From Bolinopsis microptera (Eukaryota > Ctenophora > Tentaculata > Lobata > Bolinopsidae), in assembly GCF_026151205.1 (NCBI RefSeq), contig NC_087073.1, forward strand, positions 10,392,636 to 10,456,635: 64,000 nucleotides of DNA, read 5' to 3'. Of the stretch, positions 47,801 to 57,471 are shown one piece after another. Every line of letters begins with the position of its first letter. Positions within the stretch are counted from its first letter, which is position 1. The translations under genes and the position numbers were made by a program. The notes under the pieces were generated by a model, which saw only the letters and a list, made by a program, of their open reading frames with translations, was not told the DNA's origin and made no database searches.

Positions 47801-50800
47801 CAGATTGGTTTGAGTTCTGTCTATGATTTAATGCCATTTTTGGCCATTTGGCCCCTTTTTTCTCACTGACTTTCAAACTTAACCGACTTTTAGCGTACCA
47901 ATAAATACTGCAGTTGATGAGTCTTATCCAGCATTTAGATATCACTAAAACTAACATCGTTACTTTAAATCAGGATGTAGATAGGACTTAATAACATGCG
48001 ATCGAAATCGTACCGGTCACTTACCTCCCGAAATTTTACCAATGGTTCTGGGTATTCCAAAACATTTTCTATCGTTACAGATGAATCATGAACTCTGTCG
48101 GTTAACTCTGATGTGATGGTCCGATTCCACTGAATCTCAAACGGCGCTAAGCCCGTCTTGACGAGATTCCATCTCAGAGGAATTTTAAAAGGATTAAGAT
48201 ATAGATAGTACGGCGAAATACCCCATGGTGGCCGGGTCGAGCACTAGTAGGAAGCAGTATACAAATTAAATGCCTTACCAACTCGTCTAATTTACCGCGG
48301 CATCGGTAGTTACTTGATGAATTAATATCGCTGAAATCAACACTGATCTGATGAGTTCATAGTTCATAAATCGATTATTTAAAAACTATCATAGCTGATT
48401 TTAAAGCACATTCGTGAATAACTGGACGGATGTAGACTGTCCCAGTAATTGTTACCCGATACGTACCGAGGTGTCGCATTCTTGATGAAAGATTGGATAC
48501 GGTAATCCAATTAACTTTATAGATTACGGTTAAGTTAAATTGAGTGCATGATCGCGCGCGCGCGGCGCCTTCTTGTTACAGTAGCTACCGCACGATATAC
48601 GCTTTCCATACAGCTACGGCCCACAAAACTAGCAATAGGAAGAGGATACTACCATCACAGTTCCTTAATTACGTCATAATACTGTAGTTGAGTATGTATG
48701 GCAACACAGTACTGGCGGGTATAATAGCTGAGTATAACTTACGGATTCAGCTGTGGCTTACTAGTACAGGGGTTACCATACCGTACACTACACTTGCATT
48801 GTGTTCAATTAATTTGTAAGTACAGGGTTTCATATTAACTGTTCGGGCTCTTGTTTGACAGACATGGCTTGTAACCGAGCTGCTCCCAGACAGACTTCAA
48901 AGGAAAGTGATGGACACAGAGATGTGACACAAATCACTGCAAACGGATGTTCGGTTCTTCCGGGGTTTAAACTGCATGTCAATGATGGAATCTATCATTC
49001 GCAAAACCTATTTTAGTGCACTGTAGACGACAATGATATGAGGAAATATCCATGACATATTCATCTTCTTACGATTTGATCGAGAACTATAGTCCAAAAT
49101 ATCTATATCAGAATATATTCAGAATATATTCATTATCCCCTGGATATAACTTAAATAAGGCTTGAAACCTCTGAAAACTTCTTAAATTCTGACAGGACCG
49201 ACGAGACGATTATAAAATGGGAGACTTTGGAATTGCATGTTGTAAAAGAGCGTTTAGTTCAACCATTTTTCTGAATCGTCAGGTTTAAGTTGATGTCGCA
49301 AATTATACGCCGATATGCGACGTCAAAACATTTTCAACATTTTTGTGACGTCGGAACTTCACAGTGTGACGCAAATTAAATGACGAAATTCAGATAAATT
49401 TGATTCAAAACTTGACATCTGAAATAAAATGCCTCAATGTCAAAATTTCGTTGTTAAAAACACCATGCCAACACCATGACACCATTTAATGATTTTTGTG
49501 TGTACTTACAGAGGCACTTTAAAATTTTCGAACATGCATCAAAATTTAGTCGGCATACAATAGTGCCATAAAAATACTGTACAAAAGCTGTGTTGTAATA
49601 TGGTTTATATGCTCTAGATAGGTCACAAATAGCTATTTATAGTACTTCGTGGCAATATCATATTAACAATAATCACGCAGTTTCAATGTTTTCATCATAA
49701 AAGTTTTATGATGAAATAATAATTTTAAACAACTGAAATGAGCACTGTGTGGCACATCAATCCAAACTTGGATATTCCGTCACTCAATAGCTCTAAATTT
49801 CGATCAATCCCTCCCTCCCATTTCGTGACAAAATACATCACTTAGCTTCGTGTCCTGACAAATTTTAACTTCCACTGGCACTAAAGAAATTTAAAAAATG
49901 AACGTTGGTATCTTGAAAAATGGTTAAGACATCAGCAATTGAAAAGAAAGTCTTTACAAAGTAAATATCCGGTGATATTCAACACTAAATTATTGTAACA
50001 AAACAGCAACTTTCTGCCTCCACCATAATAGCTTAATAGGGGTCAGGGGACAATCACGACTAGATGGGGCCTGTTACTGTAACTGCGTATAACCCCTGCA
50101 TGATCACATACCACAAGGGCACCTTGATTAAAAGTAACCCCGAGCAGCGAGCTCCTTATAGAACACATCAAATCAGAACTTACAACATTTAAGCAAACCA
50201 AGTGCTAAGTCTTCGGATAACAGCAGAGAACATGCGATGTAAGCAAATGACAATCTAATGCACATGCACCATGATAATAATGATATTAGTTCGATAATCG
50301 ATATCATGTTCAGAAGAGCGCGTTATTTGTGTTTTCAAAATACCGGTAATAAGGAGAACTTTTCAGCAGTTCACGGCAGTTTTATCTCCGTCATAAGATT
50401 GGATTGTTGTAATTAAATATGCGCTCACTATATCGATTGTTATAGTTGTGCTGTCGCCTGTCAAGCTGTAATTACCATAAAAGGTAGGATATTTAGTAAT
50501 CACCCGATTTGACAATCTAATAGTTTTAATAGTGCAATTGTTGATCATGTTCCGCAGTTTTATATATTTTATCGGCTGTCAGTTTTGACAAATTAGTGTT
50601 AATATATTAATAGGACTTGTTAATGGAATTCTCCTTGTCATGAATTCTCAAAATGACATCGTTATTTCATTTCAGGTTAAAAAGTTCGGAAATTTGAGGT
50701 CGAAACCCAAGTTTTTGAAAAATCGAACAAATAAAATGGGATGACCAAAAATGAGTTCAATCAAGAGGCAAAGTAAGTTTTTAAAATGCCAAAAAAGATA

Positions 50801-53800
50801 AGCTCCCCCTAGCCTGCCCTCAACAACTTAAAATAAGGCTGATGCTCACTTACAAAAACTAACACATCGCACCTCACGAAACAAAGAACTTGAAAACACT
50901 CCTGATAATACAAGAAGAAGGTGACTAACAATCTGAATAACGGTGACTAATGCTGCACCCTACGCGTGAGCCACGTGGTCCGTCACGTGGCGCTCAATGA
51001 CAAACTGAAAATTAGCGTAGGTATCAGAAACATAGAGCATTTAAAGAGGGCATATAGCTTTACATATATAATGCTGGTCACAAGTTTAAGTAAACGGTTC
51101 GGAGATCACGAACTAAGCAGTGCATTTATCCAAACGTCTGCGAATGTTGCAAAGTAGTCATATCTTATATAAAGTAGTATAGGCGTTACCGGCTTCCTGT
51201 TAACCAAATTGTCAGAAGATTGGATATCCTTGCAGAATGCAGATATTACAAATAAATTATATAAATTTCTGTCTGCAAACAATAGGGTGTTTCGTACTTC
51301 CAGGGTATAATTTGATTCCGATAAACAGTTTTTAGGATGATTTACTACACGTCGTCAATTTGCAATTAAAACGGTTTTGTTCATTTTACAGAGACCGTAA
51401 TTTTCTCTTGGAATTTGAAAATTCTTTGAGCTGAGGCTACCATACTTAACAGACCCGTGAAAATACTATCAACAAGGGGTTCTTGAAAAGTTCAGTTTAG
51501 TTAGATTCAACTCCTGAGACGACTACCAGTTCAAAAAATCATCAAATCAAAGTAATAGAGGTTTACTTTAATACTTAAATTATGGGCATAATCAAAGTGT
51601 ATCAAAACAGAGGTTATTGAAGTGAGGTTACAGTGAGGTTTTAGTGAGGTTCTAGTGAGGTTTTAGTGAGGTTTTAGTGAGGTTCTAGTGAAGTTTTAGT
51701 GAGGTTTTAGTGAGGTTTTAGTGAGGATTTAGTGAAGTTCTAGTGACGTTTTAGTGAGGTTTTAGTGAGGTTTTCGTGAGGTTTTAGTAGCTGACCTGTT
51801 TCTGGGGTGGTTCCTCACTCTCCTTCCGAGACTGTTCCGTCACAGCACGTATAGTGTTATCGTAATCCTGCAATTTGTACTAAAATGATGTGACACAGAG
51901 GCTTATCACTGAAACATTTAACTAAAACATTTAATACAATGTACAAAATGTCAAAACAGTCATTTATTTAACGAATTAACAGTTTACTGCTGTATGTAGT
52001 ATTTTAGACAGATACGTCTGAAAAATCGATTTACCGACACAACGAGCTTTTCCAAACTTGTCCACGTGTCTTAAGGCCATTTTTAGCCACTGTCCCACTG
52101 TCCCACTGTCTCACTGTCCCACTGTCCCACTGTCTCACTGTCCCACTGTCCCACTGTCCCACTGTCCCACTGTCCCACTGACCAGAAGCTTTACTGTCCC
52201 GCTGTCCCACTTTCCCACTTTCCCACTTTCCCACTTTCCCACTGTCCCACTGTCCCACTGTCCCACTGTCCCACTGTCCCACTGTCCCACTGTCACACTG
52301 TCCCACTGTCCCACTGTCCCACTGTCCCACTGTCCCACTGTCCCACAGTCCCACTGTCCCACTGTCTCACTGTCCCACTGTCCCACTGCGCCACTGTTCC
52401 ACTGACCAGAAGCTTTACTGTCCCACTGTCCCGCTGTCCCACTTTCCCACTTTCCCACTTTCCTTCTTTCCCACTGTCCCACTGTCCCACTGTCCCACTG
52501 TCCCACTGTCCCACTGTCCCACTGTCCCACTGTCCCACTGACCAGAAGCTTTACTGTCCCACTGTCCCACTGTCCCACTGTCCCACTGTCCCACTGTCCC
52601 ACTGTCCCACTGTCCCACTGTCCCACTGTCCCACTGTCCCACTGTCCCACTGTCCCACTGTCCCACTGTCCCACTGTCCCACTGACCAGAAGCTTTTATG
52701 GATAATGCCGATAAAAATGCAATACTTCGCATTTTTCAGAATATTAAAAATGCATTGTAGCTGTTTGCAACTGTTAGCTGGTGAAAATTTAAAAGTTTAA
52801 CGGCTTTTCTTGTCTGGGAAATCGTAGACATTCTATTAAAAATTGTATTATTACTTATATTAGTTTCCGGTATTGCATCATCACAATGATGCATTCATGA
52901 ACACTGAACAGTCGGTCACCAATTAATAAAACAAACCGGAGCCTAATAACGAAAACTTTAATCTTTACTCTTCATGATCCAATCGTGATTGCTTGTTATA
53001 TACGTGCATGATGTTGAACTTAATCAAGTAGACGAATATTATGCTTTTCTTATTGTTGCAATTCTGACCCAGTAAAGTGTCAACCACAAAATATCTCTCT
53101 AGCTATGCACCGGAGGTAGCAGCTATATTCTTATATTTACAGCCATGTAAAAGCCAGACATTGGTCACTCTTCTAAGTGTTAAGTACGAGATCATGCTTA
53201 AAACTTTTAACCAGCTGTAAAATCCAATCAAAAATTTAGAGGTTCCGTTTATTATAGTGGATACCAATTCAAATTCATAGTCGCTGTACTCATTTCAGCA
53301 TGACGTCTTTACGAGGGCATTTCGGGGTCCCAGTTTTAAGGATATTGACAGAATTTGAAGGAAGATTGCTTTTTACAATTATATCTACCGAGAGACATTA
53401 GTATGCTTTTGAGGGGCATATTATGCTTTTGAGAGACATATTATTATAATTATGCTTTTAAGAGACGTATTATAATTTATAATGCTTCTGAAAGACACGA
53501 AAACGTTTTAACCTACGTCAACACATCAAAATAAGCGACTTAACAATGTGAAAGAACGTCACAAGTCTGCTATACTGCAATCCTTATTGAAATGTAGCTG
53601 AGACAATGACATTGTCCCACTTTCATTAAATATATCAAACCGGAGCTCGCGGTCAACATCATGTGTAAAATAATAAGCATAAGAATGGCAGACGGCAGGG
53701 ACCTTTGTCCACACATTTGCCATATAAACAGACTACATTACATTTACAGACTACAAAGAGCCGGCTGATAATTATGACGGGCAACATAATATTGTAAGTA

Positions 53801-54221
53801 ATATTATGTGGTAGTTAGTACGTCTACACGTCTACAGCACCCCTTAATGAGCTCACAGAATATTTTATACAACATTTGTAATTTGTGTATCTAGTTCTAG
53901 ATCTATGAGACAGTGAATTTCAGAATTTCAACACTGAAATTCTGTGTATCATCACAGTATCTTAGTAACTTAAAGTGATGCAAATTCTTGACTCTCACCC
54001 CTCACACGTACAACCATTGCATTTTAATGGCTTTTAAATTCCTAGAAATCTGGACCACCGTTTCAGGAGCTATTAATAAAAAGTTTTATCAATTTTTATG
54101 CTTTTACGAACAAAGTGTTGATAATGATAGGACATTCAAGCGGGATATAATATTACCTTGTGTTTAGGATCTTTGCACTGGCTGTCGGTTGCGTGAACAC
54201 TTGCAGCACACCCCATGTGAC
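19895..54221 (-). CDS. PDE8: PDE8-family high-affinity cAMP phosphodiesterase, 16 exons
   Basis: Exons in transcript order: 54157-54216, 51819-51867, 38663-38721, 38444-38500, 38103-38293, 37899-38001 (or 37145-37202), 36607-36695, 36359-36437, 33213-33311, 32857-32993, 32670-32739, 32273-32410, 25116-25283, 24718-24769, 21135-21261, 19895-20849. The phases all fit and the sum is 2433 nt, 810 codons plus stop; mammalian PDE8A/B have about 830-885. Seen: N-terminus MGCAASVH (N-myristoylation glycine, adjacent cysteine), a receiver-like domain (LLVFPVEDGQ ... HHIVVID), a PAS domain (YVNPAFEKLAGF), and the catalytic domain with YHNSTHAADV, HDIDHPGRTN and CADISN metal-binding residues and a glutamine in IPKSQV. 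The family hydrolyses cAMP with high affinity and is resistant to IBMX; PDE8A is known to bind Raf-1. Identity is sure. Confidence 0.96.
21135..21261 (-). CDS. PDE8: PDE8 exon 15
   Basis: 127 nt, phase 1 to 2, ending RKEWDYDVVELERLSSHR, the family's WDFDIFELE block. Acceptor CCTTCCAG, donor GTAAAA. Confidence 0.94.
21290..21345. repeat. ~28-bp doublet
   Basis: AGAAATATGGCTGGGCAACCAACA is followed by AGAAATGTGGCTGGAAAACCAACA, in PDE8 intron 15. Confidence 0.6.
22597..24633. mobile_element. 2.0-kb TTAA-flanked inverted-repeat element
   Basis: The ends AGGACCAGTTAACTGAAAAA and its complement are perfect over 20 bp and each is flanked by TTAA (22593-22596, 24634-24637), the piggyBac-type target. 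Longer imperfect arms continue inwards (for example GACGTCATAAAGTCCCT on both sides). No transposase frame was found, so it is non-autonomous. It lies in PDE8 intron 14. Confidence 0.8.
24718..24769 (-). CDS. PDE8: PDE8 exon 14 (short)
   Basis: 52 nt, phase 0 to 1: GRGTRPSVTGDTILSHR. Supported by splice sites (TTCTTCCAG, GTTAAT) and by restoring the frame into exon 15. Confidence 0.82.
25116..25283 (-). CDS. PDE8: PDE8 exon 13
   Basis: 56 codons, phase 0 to 0: MLRSIQDTSPQQLPAQLIEN, then RSSELYNPG, matching the family's INAAQENSP and RTTELYSP blocks. Acceptor ACTCTCATAG, donor GTTTGG. Confidence 0.93.
29822..30335. repeat. Near-identical 267-bp tandem duplication
   Basis: The unit starting AAAACATTATTAATGATTTT at 29822 restarts at 30089 and is almost unchanged over some 245 bp, so the duplication is recent. 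It gives two look-alike frames on the minus strand that I do not consider genes. Confidence 0.9.
30880..31078. repeat. Two 28-bp alternating CG/CA tracts, 171 bp apart
   Basis: The same GTACGCGCACGCGCGCGCGC...GTAC tract is at 30880-30907 and 31051-31078, each after GGTTAA, and the sequence between is itself partly duplicated. Alternating purine-pyrimidine tracts of this kind can form Z-DNA. Confidence 0.8.
32273..32410 (-). CDS. PDE8: PDE8 exon 12, serine-rich linker
   Basis: 46 codons, phase 0 to 0, Ser/Thr/Asn-rich with RRMS and SRRLSKQVDAPIIK. RRxS sites are kinase A-type; in mammals this linker is phosphorylated. Acceptor ATCCCTACAG follows a GGGTAA-type array; donor GTACCA is weak. Confidence 0.9.
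32439..32600. repeat. (GGGTAA)n array, telomere-like but not TTAGGG
   Basis: About 17 hexamers GGGTAA run from 32439 to about 32550 and then degrade into GGTAACGGTAAAA forms. On the PDE8 strand this is a TTACCC tract ending about 30 bases before the acceptor of exon 12. Confidence 0.95.
32670..32739 (-). CDS. PDE8: PDE8 exon 11, end of PAS domain
   Basis: 70 nt, phase 2 to 0: VPSHFVTCRLELNPTLCRSC. Acceptor CTTTCAG, donor GTTGGT. Confidence 0.88.
32857..32993 (-). CDS. PDE8: PDE8 exon 10, PAS domain
   Basis: 137 nt, phase 0 to 2: CKAEGKVWEGVVVNNRTG, then VEMKIMPVFDAEGN, the PAS beta-sheet region. Acceptor AACACCGCAG, donor GTAAGA. Confidence 0.93.
33213..33311 (-). CDS. PDE8: PDE8 exon 9, PAS domain
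   Basis: 33 codons, phase 0 to 0: YVNPAFEKLAGFKSIDMVGK. The YVNPAFE block is the PAS core of PDE8. Acceptor TTTCCACAG, donor GTAAGA. Confidence 0.95.
33490..35530. mobile_element. Inverted-repeat element in PDE8 intron 8, with repeated CTCCACC...GGTTGAG motif
   Basis: A perfect 26-bp inverted pair begins TGGTCAAGTTCGGAGACAAC (33924-33949 and 35431-35456), and less perfect pairing extends outwards (GGATTTCAATTTT and complement). The interior repeats CTCCACC followed by (G)GTTGAGCA in both orientations. A smaller foldback at about 33590-33917 is nested in the left arm. Confidence 0.6.
35585..36332. mobile_element. TTAA-flanked foldback element, family A copy 1
   Basis: 748 bp including TTAA on both sides. 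It begins TTAAGGGGGCCGGGGGGTCT and ends in its complement, with a lengthened C run. It is palindromic throughout, with its centre near 35950. The right end lies 26 bp from PDE8 exon 8. Confidence 0.9.
36359..36437 (-). CDS. PDE8: PDE8 exon 8, start of PAS domain
   Basis: 79 nt, phase 2 to 0: VANTLFQLLEESRDSFDITD. Acceptor CTATTTACAG, donor GTAAAT. A foldback element starts 26 bases after this exon, inside the donor-side intron. Confidence 0.9.
36607..36695 (-). CDS. PDE8: PDE8 exon 7
   Basis: 89 nt, phase 0 to 2: RFLENHDRGACLNEIVMMDT. Acceptor GCATTTCAG, donor GTGAGT. Confidence 0.9.
37145..37202 (-). CDS. PDE8: PDE8 alternative exon 6Y
   Basis: 58 nt, phase 2 to 0: PRWCEEPSVRPYLDMGFNR. The end closely resembles the vertebrate PDE8 block before the RFMEN segment. 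Acceptor AACTTTTCAG, donor GTAAGC. Same in and out phases as exon 6X, so each can replace the other. Confidence 0.78.
37245..37682. repeat. 28-bp GC-rich minisatellite between PDE8 exons 6X and 6Y
   Basis: About 16 copies of GGTATAGTATTAAGGGGCCG followed by GGGTATAC, with few substitutions (T/C at one site, GGTT for GGGGT). The core TTAAGGGGCCGGGG resembles the terminus of the family A foldback. Confidence 0.95.
37899..38001 (-). CDS. PDE8: PDE8 alternative exon 6X
   Basis: 103 nt, phase 2 to 0: FFDAIVITKFSPQEDKVQAI then IRKCGYFGSVSRD. Acceptor TAGAATCAG, donor GTGAGT (strong). It supplies the AIVIT beta strand of the receiver fold. It cannot be spliced in frame to exon 6Y, but splices to exon 7. 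Confidence 0.8.
38103..38293 (-). CDS. PDE8: PDE8 exon 5, receiver-like domain
   Basis: 191 nt, phase 0 to 2: VLLVFPVEDGQSEAFLWACR, then HHIVVIDMRLN, the receiver-like fold with its aspartate. A donor five bases before the end (phase 0) would bring a stop in the next exon, so GTTGGT after 38103 is chosen. Confidence 0.92.
38444..38500 (-). CDS. PDE8: PDE8 exon 4
   Basis: 19 codons, phase 0 to 0: PEKKEIRFGPVKLLQEISR, the block just before the receiver-like domain (family has xxIxFGPMRLxQ). Acceptor AACTTTCAG, donor GTAGGA. Confidence 0.9.
38663..38721 (-). CDS. PDE8: PDE8 exon 3
   Basis: 59 nt, phase 1 to 0: SDVIVRASTSSLAHDKMLK. Only one frame is open. Acceptor AAAATCAG, donor GTATTC. Confidence 0.8.
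40032..40766. mobile_element. TTAA-flanked foldback element, family A copy 2
   Basis: 735 bp, begins TTAAGGGGGCAGGGGGGGTC and ends in its complement. It is clearly homologous to copy 1 over its whole length, including ATAGAGGGGAGTGATATCTA near the ends. Confidence 0.9.
40763..42165. mobile_element. TTAA-flanked foldback element, family B
   Basis: 1403 bp, begins TTAAGGGGAGATACACCAAA and ends in its complement. It is nearly perfectly palindromic with centre near 41460. It shares its left TTAA (40763-40766) with the right end of the neighbouring element. Mirrored open frames in the arms (41055-41354 and 41616-41873) are a result of the symmetry. Confidence 0.92.
43045..43115. repeat. (GAAATATTGGAGAGA)n short tandem
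   Basis: Four imperfect copies in PDE8 intron 2. Confidence 0.75.
44819..46189 (-). pseudogene. LINE polyprotein C-terminal part: RT thumb, RNase H, zinc-finger tail
   Basis: 456 codons continuing the RT frame (MYTAVIRPILSYCCSIW). RNase H carries CYTDGSLADSGCG, YQTELTAIIEA, IIWSDSLSSIQA and AAHIGLWGNEKAVELA, that is, the D-E-D-D type catalytic residues. The end has C-x2-C-x(9)-H-x(4)-C (CPMCGDGEETVSHFLGQC). It would need the upstream RT in the same chain to be useful. Confidence 0.9.
46193..47440 (-). pseudogene. LINE reverse transcriptase, ended by an in-frame TGA
   Basis: 415 codons. Motifs seen in order: LDIEGAFDNVSF (RT motif A), RRGCPQGGILSPFLWN (B), LQAFADDLLSL (C, catalytic FADD) and AKFLGVTLDSKLNFNEHI (E region). 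The TGA at 46195-46193 is in frame with the next open region, which continues two codons later, so a single nonsense change splits what was one polyprotein. Confidence 0.92.
48025..48243 (-). CDS. Candidate cassette exon in PDE8 intron 2, not recognised
   Basis: A 73-codon open frame, phase 0 to 0, lies between acceptor CTTCCTACTAG and donor GTAAGT. It contains NPFKIPLRWNLVKTGLAPFE and ends PEPLVKFRE. I do not recognise the peptide. It has the strand and phase to follow the long form of exon 2 but cannot join exon 3 in frame, so it would need a further exon or an alternative 3' end. It could be an exon of another gene or chance. Confidence 0.4.
51617..51789. repeat. 12-bp array (GAGGTTTTAGTG)n beside PDE8 exon 2
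   Basis: About 14 units with C/T and G/C variants. The array ends 6 bases from the outer donor of exon 2 on the intron side. Confidence 0.92.
51819..51867 (-). CDS. PDE8: PDE8 exon 2 (with alternative longer form to 51796)
   Basis: It reads DYDNTIRAVTEQSRKE after acceptor AAATTGCAG. Donor GTGAGG after 51819 leaves phase 1, as exon 3 requires. The same frame stays open to a second donor GTCAGC after 51796 (adding SEEPPQKQ, phase 0), which cannot join exon 3 but can join the candidate cassette at 48025-48243. Confidence 0.75.
52087..52688. repeat. (CCCACTGT)n array with higher-order spacer
   Basis: Some 70 copies of the octamer, with a CCCACTTT variant block. The spacer GACCAGAAGCTTT interrupts it four times (about 52179, 52403, 52539 and 52682), giving a higher-order structure. 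Long repetitive frames on both strands are artefacts. It lies in PDE8 intron 1. Confidence 0.97.
53405..53500. repeat. Imperfect ~25-33-bp AT-rich tandem
   Basis: TATGCTTTTGAGAGACATATTA recurs about four times with drift. Confidence 0.6.
54157..54221 (-). CDS. PDE8: PDE8 exon 1 with start codon
   Basis: ATG at 54216-54214; 20 codons MGCAASVHATDSQCKDPKHK, phase 0 out, donor GTAATA. A tract TCTTTACAG stands five bases before the ATG, so a 5' UTR intron with an untranslated exon further right is likely. Gly-2 and Cys-3 fit the PDE8 acylation motif. Confidence 0.85.
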
Positions 54222-57200
54222 CTGTAAAGATAGACTGGGTGAGAAAAGTCACAAAAACGATCTAAACATTTATAATTTGGATAAACGATTAATTCACAAA
54301 CAAGTAAAGGGTCCCCTGACCTAATATTCCTCTCTATTATAGGTTTTATGAGAAAAGGTTATAGTGTTAATATTCGTTTATTGCAAGTGAAACAAAAGAG
54401 AGGCCAAGATTATCATGTTCAGCGCCAGTCAGATAAATATAACGAAAGATATTAAGAAGGGAGGAAGAAGGGATTCCACGAGGATTTGGTTTGAAAAAAT
54501 GAGATGAATTAATTGTTAGATCACGTCACCACTCCCAATGGCATTTCCAAAATCTTGTGGTGAGACAAAATTCTAGAAAGTGATTGTGAAGCATCAGAAT
54601 AACACGCCCAGTCATTCTACCCTATCTTATCTTGAAGGAAAGGGGACGTGGACATTATATAATACTAAGAAAATAGTTCCAAGGCAAATATTTGGCTGTT
54701 CCTGATTATATTTATACTAAACTAGAAAGATATTCAAATGAGTCGGTAAACAGTCTGATCAGAAACAAAAAGGAACTGTAACTTAAATAGATCACGATTA
54801 AGAAACTTATAATAACTGTAATATGTGATAACTACATCAGGACTATTTCTGGTGTCTAATATCGCTACTATCGACAGAATGCCGCCTAAAATAAGTAATA
54901 TCTTCTCTTTACATCACAACCTTACCTCTCCCCAAAATGTGCAAGCTGAGTAGTTGGAATTCAAGTCAGGTCGGAATTCTGTGTAATGACGAACATTGCA
55001 TAGCATATTCCGTTAATATGTTGTTTGCCGTCAGTTATATCAATGTGAATTGGAATGGTTTAGGGTTTCAAACCCCTTATTGGACTTATAACACGATAGA
55101 TATTGTGAGGCATGGATTGGCTCGAGGTAAATCTCATGATTGAGATTACGACCCAATATTTTTCTCTGGTGTAGTAGGTATCCTGCAACCCTGAATTATC
55201 CCTAAATTTTCATTATTCTAAATTTGTGTAATTTAATACCGACCCCAAAAATACCATGAACCAATTAAAATCCAGTAAAAATTCAAGTCATCAATTACTC
55301 ATGGACACAATTTCCTAATTTTGTCTTCAACCAGAAACGCCTGATTTTTTAATCGCACGATTTTCGAAAGCTCCTGAACAATAAATTAGTTTTCAGAACC
55401 CTAAACAGTTCTGACACAGTGACTGTGACTGCGGTTATCCAGTGCTCCAGTGGGTAATCTCGATTTTGTAAACGTCTAGGGAAGCTTCAAACATACGCAA
55501 AAAACAGTACTAAGAACTACTTAGACTGCTAGCTTCATCAAATAATAAGCGTTTGAAATTAAATCGAACCAACTTGTGAAGTGATCATATCAAGGTTTGA
55601 TAATAATAATGGGAGTAGGGACCTGTGTTCAGACAGGGAGAGGGATCAGCTGGATTACTCTCTACCAGGAAAACAATGTACCCTGACACGCTTACATGAG
55701 CCACTGGGCAGCAACAAAGGGATCTACTAAAAAGAGAGGCGCTTACGTCACTTTTATAGAGAAAATATCGGGCCCGGTCCCACAAAGGGAGCGCAGTCTG
55801 GGCTATCATCATTTTAATACTTGGCTAGAGGACTGGTTAATGTGGTGGATTGAGTATTTCTTGTTGGTGATGACTAATGATAGTTTACTTTGTGGTCGCA
55901 AACGTTTTGTTTTCGACTTTATATTTTTTGTTTTATTGTTTTACTAAGGTGGATTATCCCGTACGTTAAAACCCCCAGTTACAAAAACCCCGACTATATA
56001 GATCGGATGATATGAAGTTGACTGATGACGTCACAGAACCGGCTGGTCACTACACGTATAATGGAACTAGTTAGTCACGCTCAAAACTGGTTAGATTGTT
56101 AGAACGGAGAAAAAGCAATGCTTTGTTAAAATGAGCTCGTAATCTGATGTTTATCTCCGAACTGTAGAACTGAACAGAAAGAAAGAATGTTAGACGGGTC
56201 TTGAGAAAAACTGGTGTATGGTTACTAGGATGGTTACTAACTGTTTACTATGGTTACTAACTGGATGTGGAATAACACATAGCTGTCCCCACCCAGCTGT
56301 CCCTACCCAGCTGTCCGAACAATCATAACAATGTTAGCGAAAATTTACAATCTTAAAAATAAATTGATTCACTGAAAATACTAATATATAATAAATACTA
56401 TATATCAATACTATATATAATAGTATCAGGCGCTGTTCCTCGCGATTGTTTTGAGAATACAATCATTTTAAATCGCATAATATAAACGTTTGTCATGTTA
56501 GTGTGAATTTAGCTGCCGAGAATGTCAAAAATTGACCGACTAGAAGGTTCCAGATCTACAAGCTTCACTTGGTCTCGAAGACTCCGTGCTTAAGTGTGCT
56601 GAGAAAATGGCTTCCAACAAATTATCAATTTGTATGAAATCTAAGACATATTGAATAGCGCATCAAAAAGATTCCAAGATTCCTCCCATTATCAGGCAAA
56701 AGCAAAATTAACTATATGATGTAAGTGTTCACTATAACTATATTTTACAAGGCACGGGATTTTTTCCAGTTATTTTAGGAAGAGCAAGAGATGAAGAGAA
56801 AGAATCTGCGTGGGAAGCATTGTTTGTTCGTACGTCACTGCACGTGCAAATGTTCAATTTTGTTCCGTAAGAAATTATACTGCATTGTACTACATTGTAC
56901 TGCTAATTGTACAATTTGAGTTGGATTTGAAAATTGAATGAATTTGCAACTAATTCTTCATAAATGTAATACTTAAAATGTAGCTATGTACATAATACAG
57001 ACCAACAATAAAACAAACCAAGTGGTCAATGCACATCCTCCAAGATCAAGATGAAGTTAATTGTCAGGATTAGAGCTGGTCGCAGTGTCACTAAAATACT
57101 TGCTCTATAAATTTAAAGAGCGTATAACTTCAGTTTTGTAATTCTACCCGCCAAGTTTGTCTGTGCCAGAGCCAAGAAATATAGTTGGGTTTAAGATTAA

Positions 57201-57471
57201 GCTCCTGCTTCAGATTTCTGCCACCACGAATGATATAAAACATGCTGATATCGCGTCCCAGCTGGTAACGATATCACTAACTATATTATAAAGCATTCCG
57301 TTTCCGCACATCAGTTTAGTCTACTGGCGTTACGCTTACTGCGAGTTTACCAGTATATAATAATGAATATAATATAATGCTTCTTAGAAGATCCTGGATC
57401 ATTCTTCACAGTGTATCCGTTTTACGGCAAAGTAAGTCGTATAAAAGTTGTTTTAGTTCTTTATTAACTAA
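54222..57471. other. Upstream DNA of PDE8, no gene seen
   Basis: It should hold the PDE8 promoter and an untranslated first exon, but I cannot place them. Open frames near 54937 and 55585-55947 show no domain, codon pattern or splice support. Confidence 0.5.

Larger units (their letters stand above)
38722..51818 (-). other. 13-kb PDE8 intron 2
   Basis: It holds two abutting foldbacks, a LINE, the cassette-exon candidate, a poly-G run (42747-42767), a GAAATATTGGAGAGA tandem (43045-43115), small AT tandems (44460-44540), a GCGCGC tract (48553) and the 12-bp array at the right end. The remaining stretches 38722-40031, 42166-44560 and 48244-51600 show nothing I can name. Confidence 0.75.

Noticed and set aside
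52031..52732. WDSGTVGQ repeat protein
   Set aside because: Produced in several frames by the octamer CCCACTGT; it lies within a PDE8 intron.
55585..55947. Overlapping frames on both strands of 75 and 83 codons
   Set aside because: Neither shows a domain, and overlap on both strands suggests a chance lack of stops.
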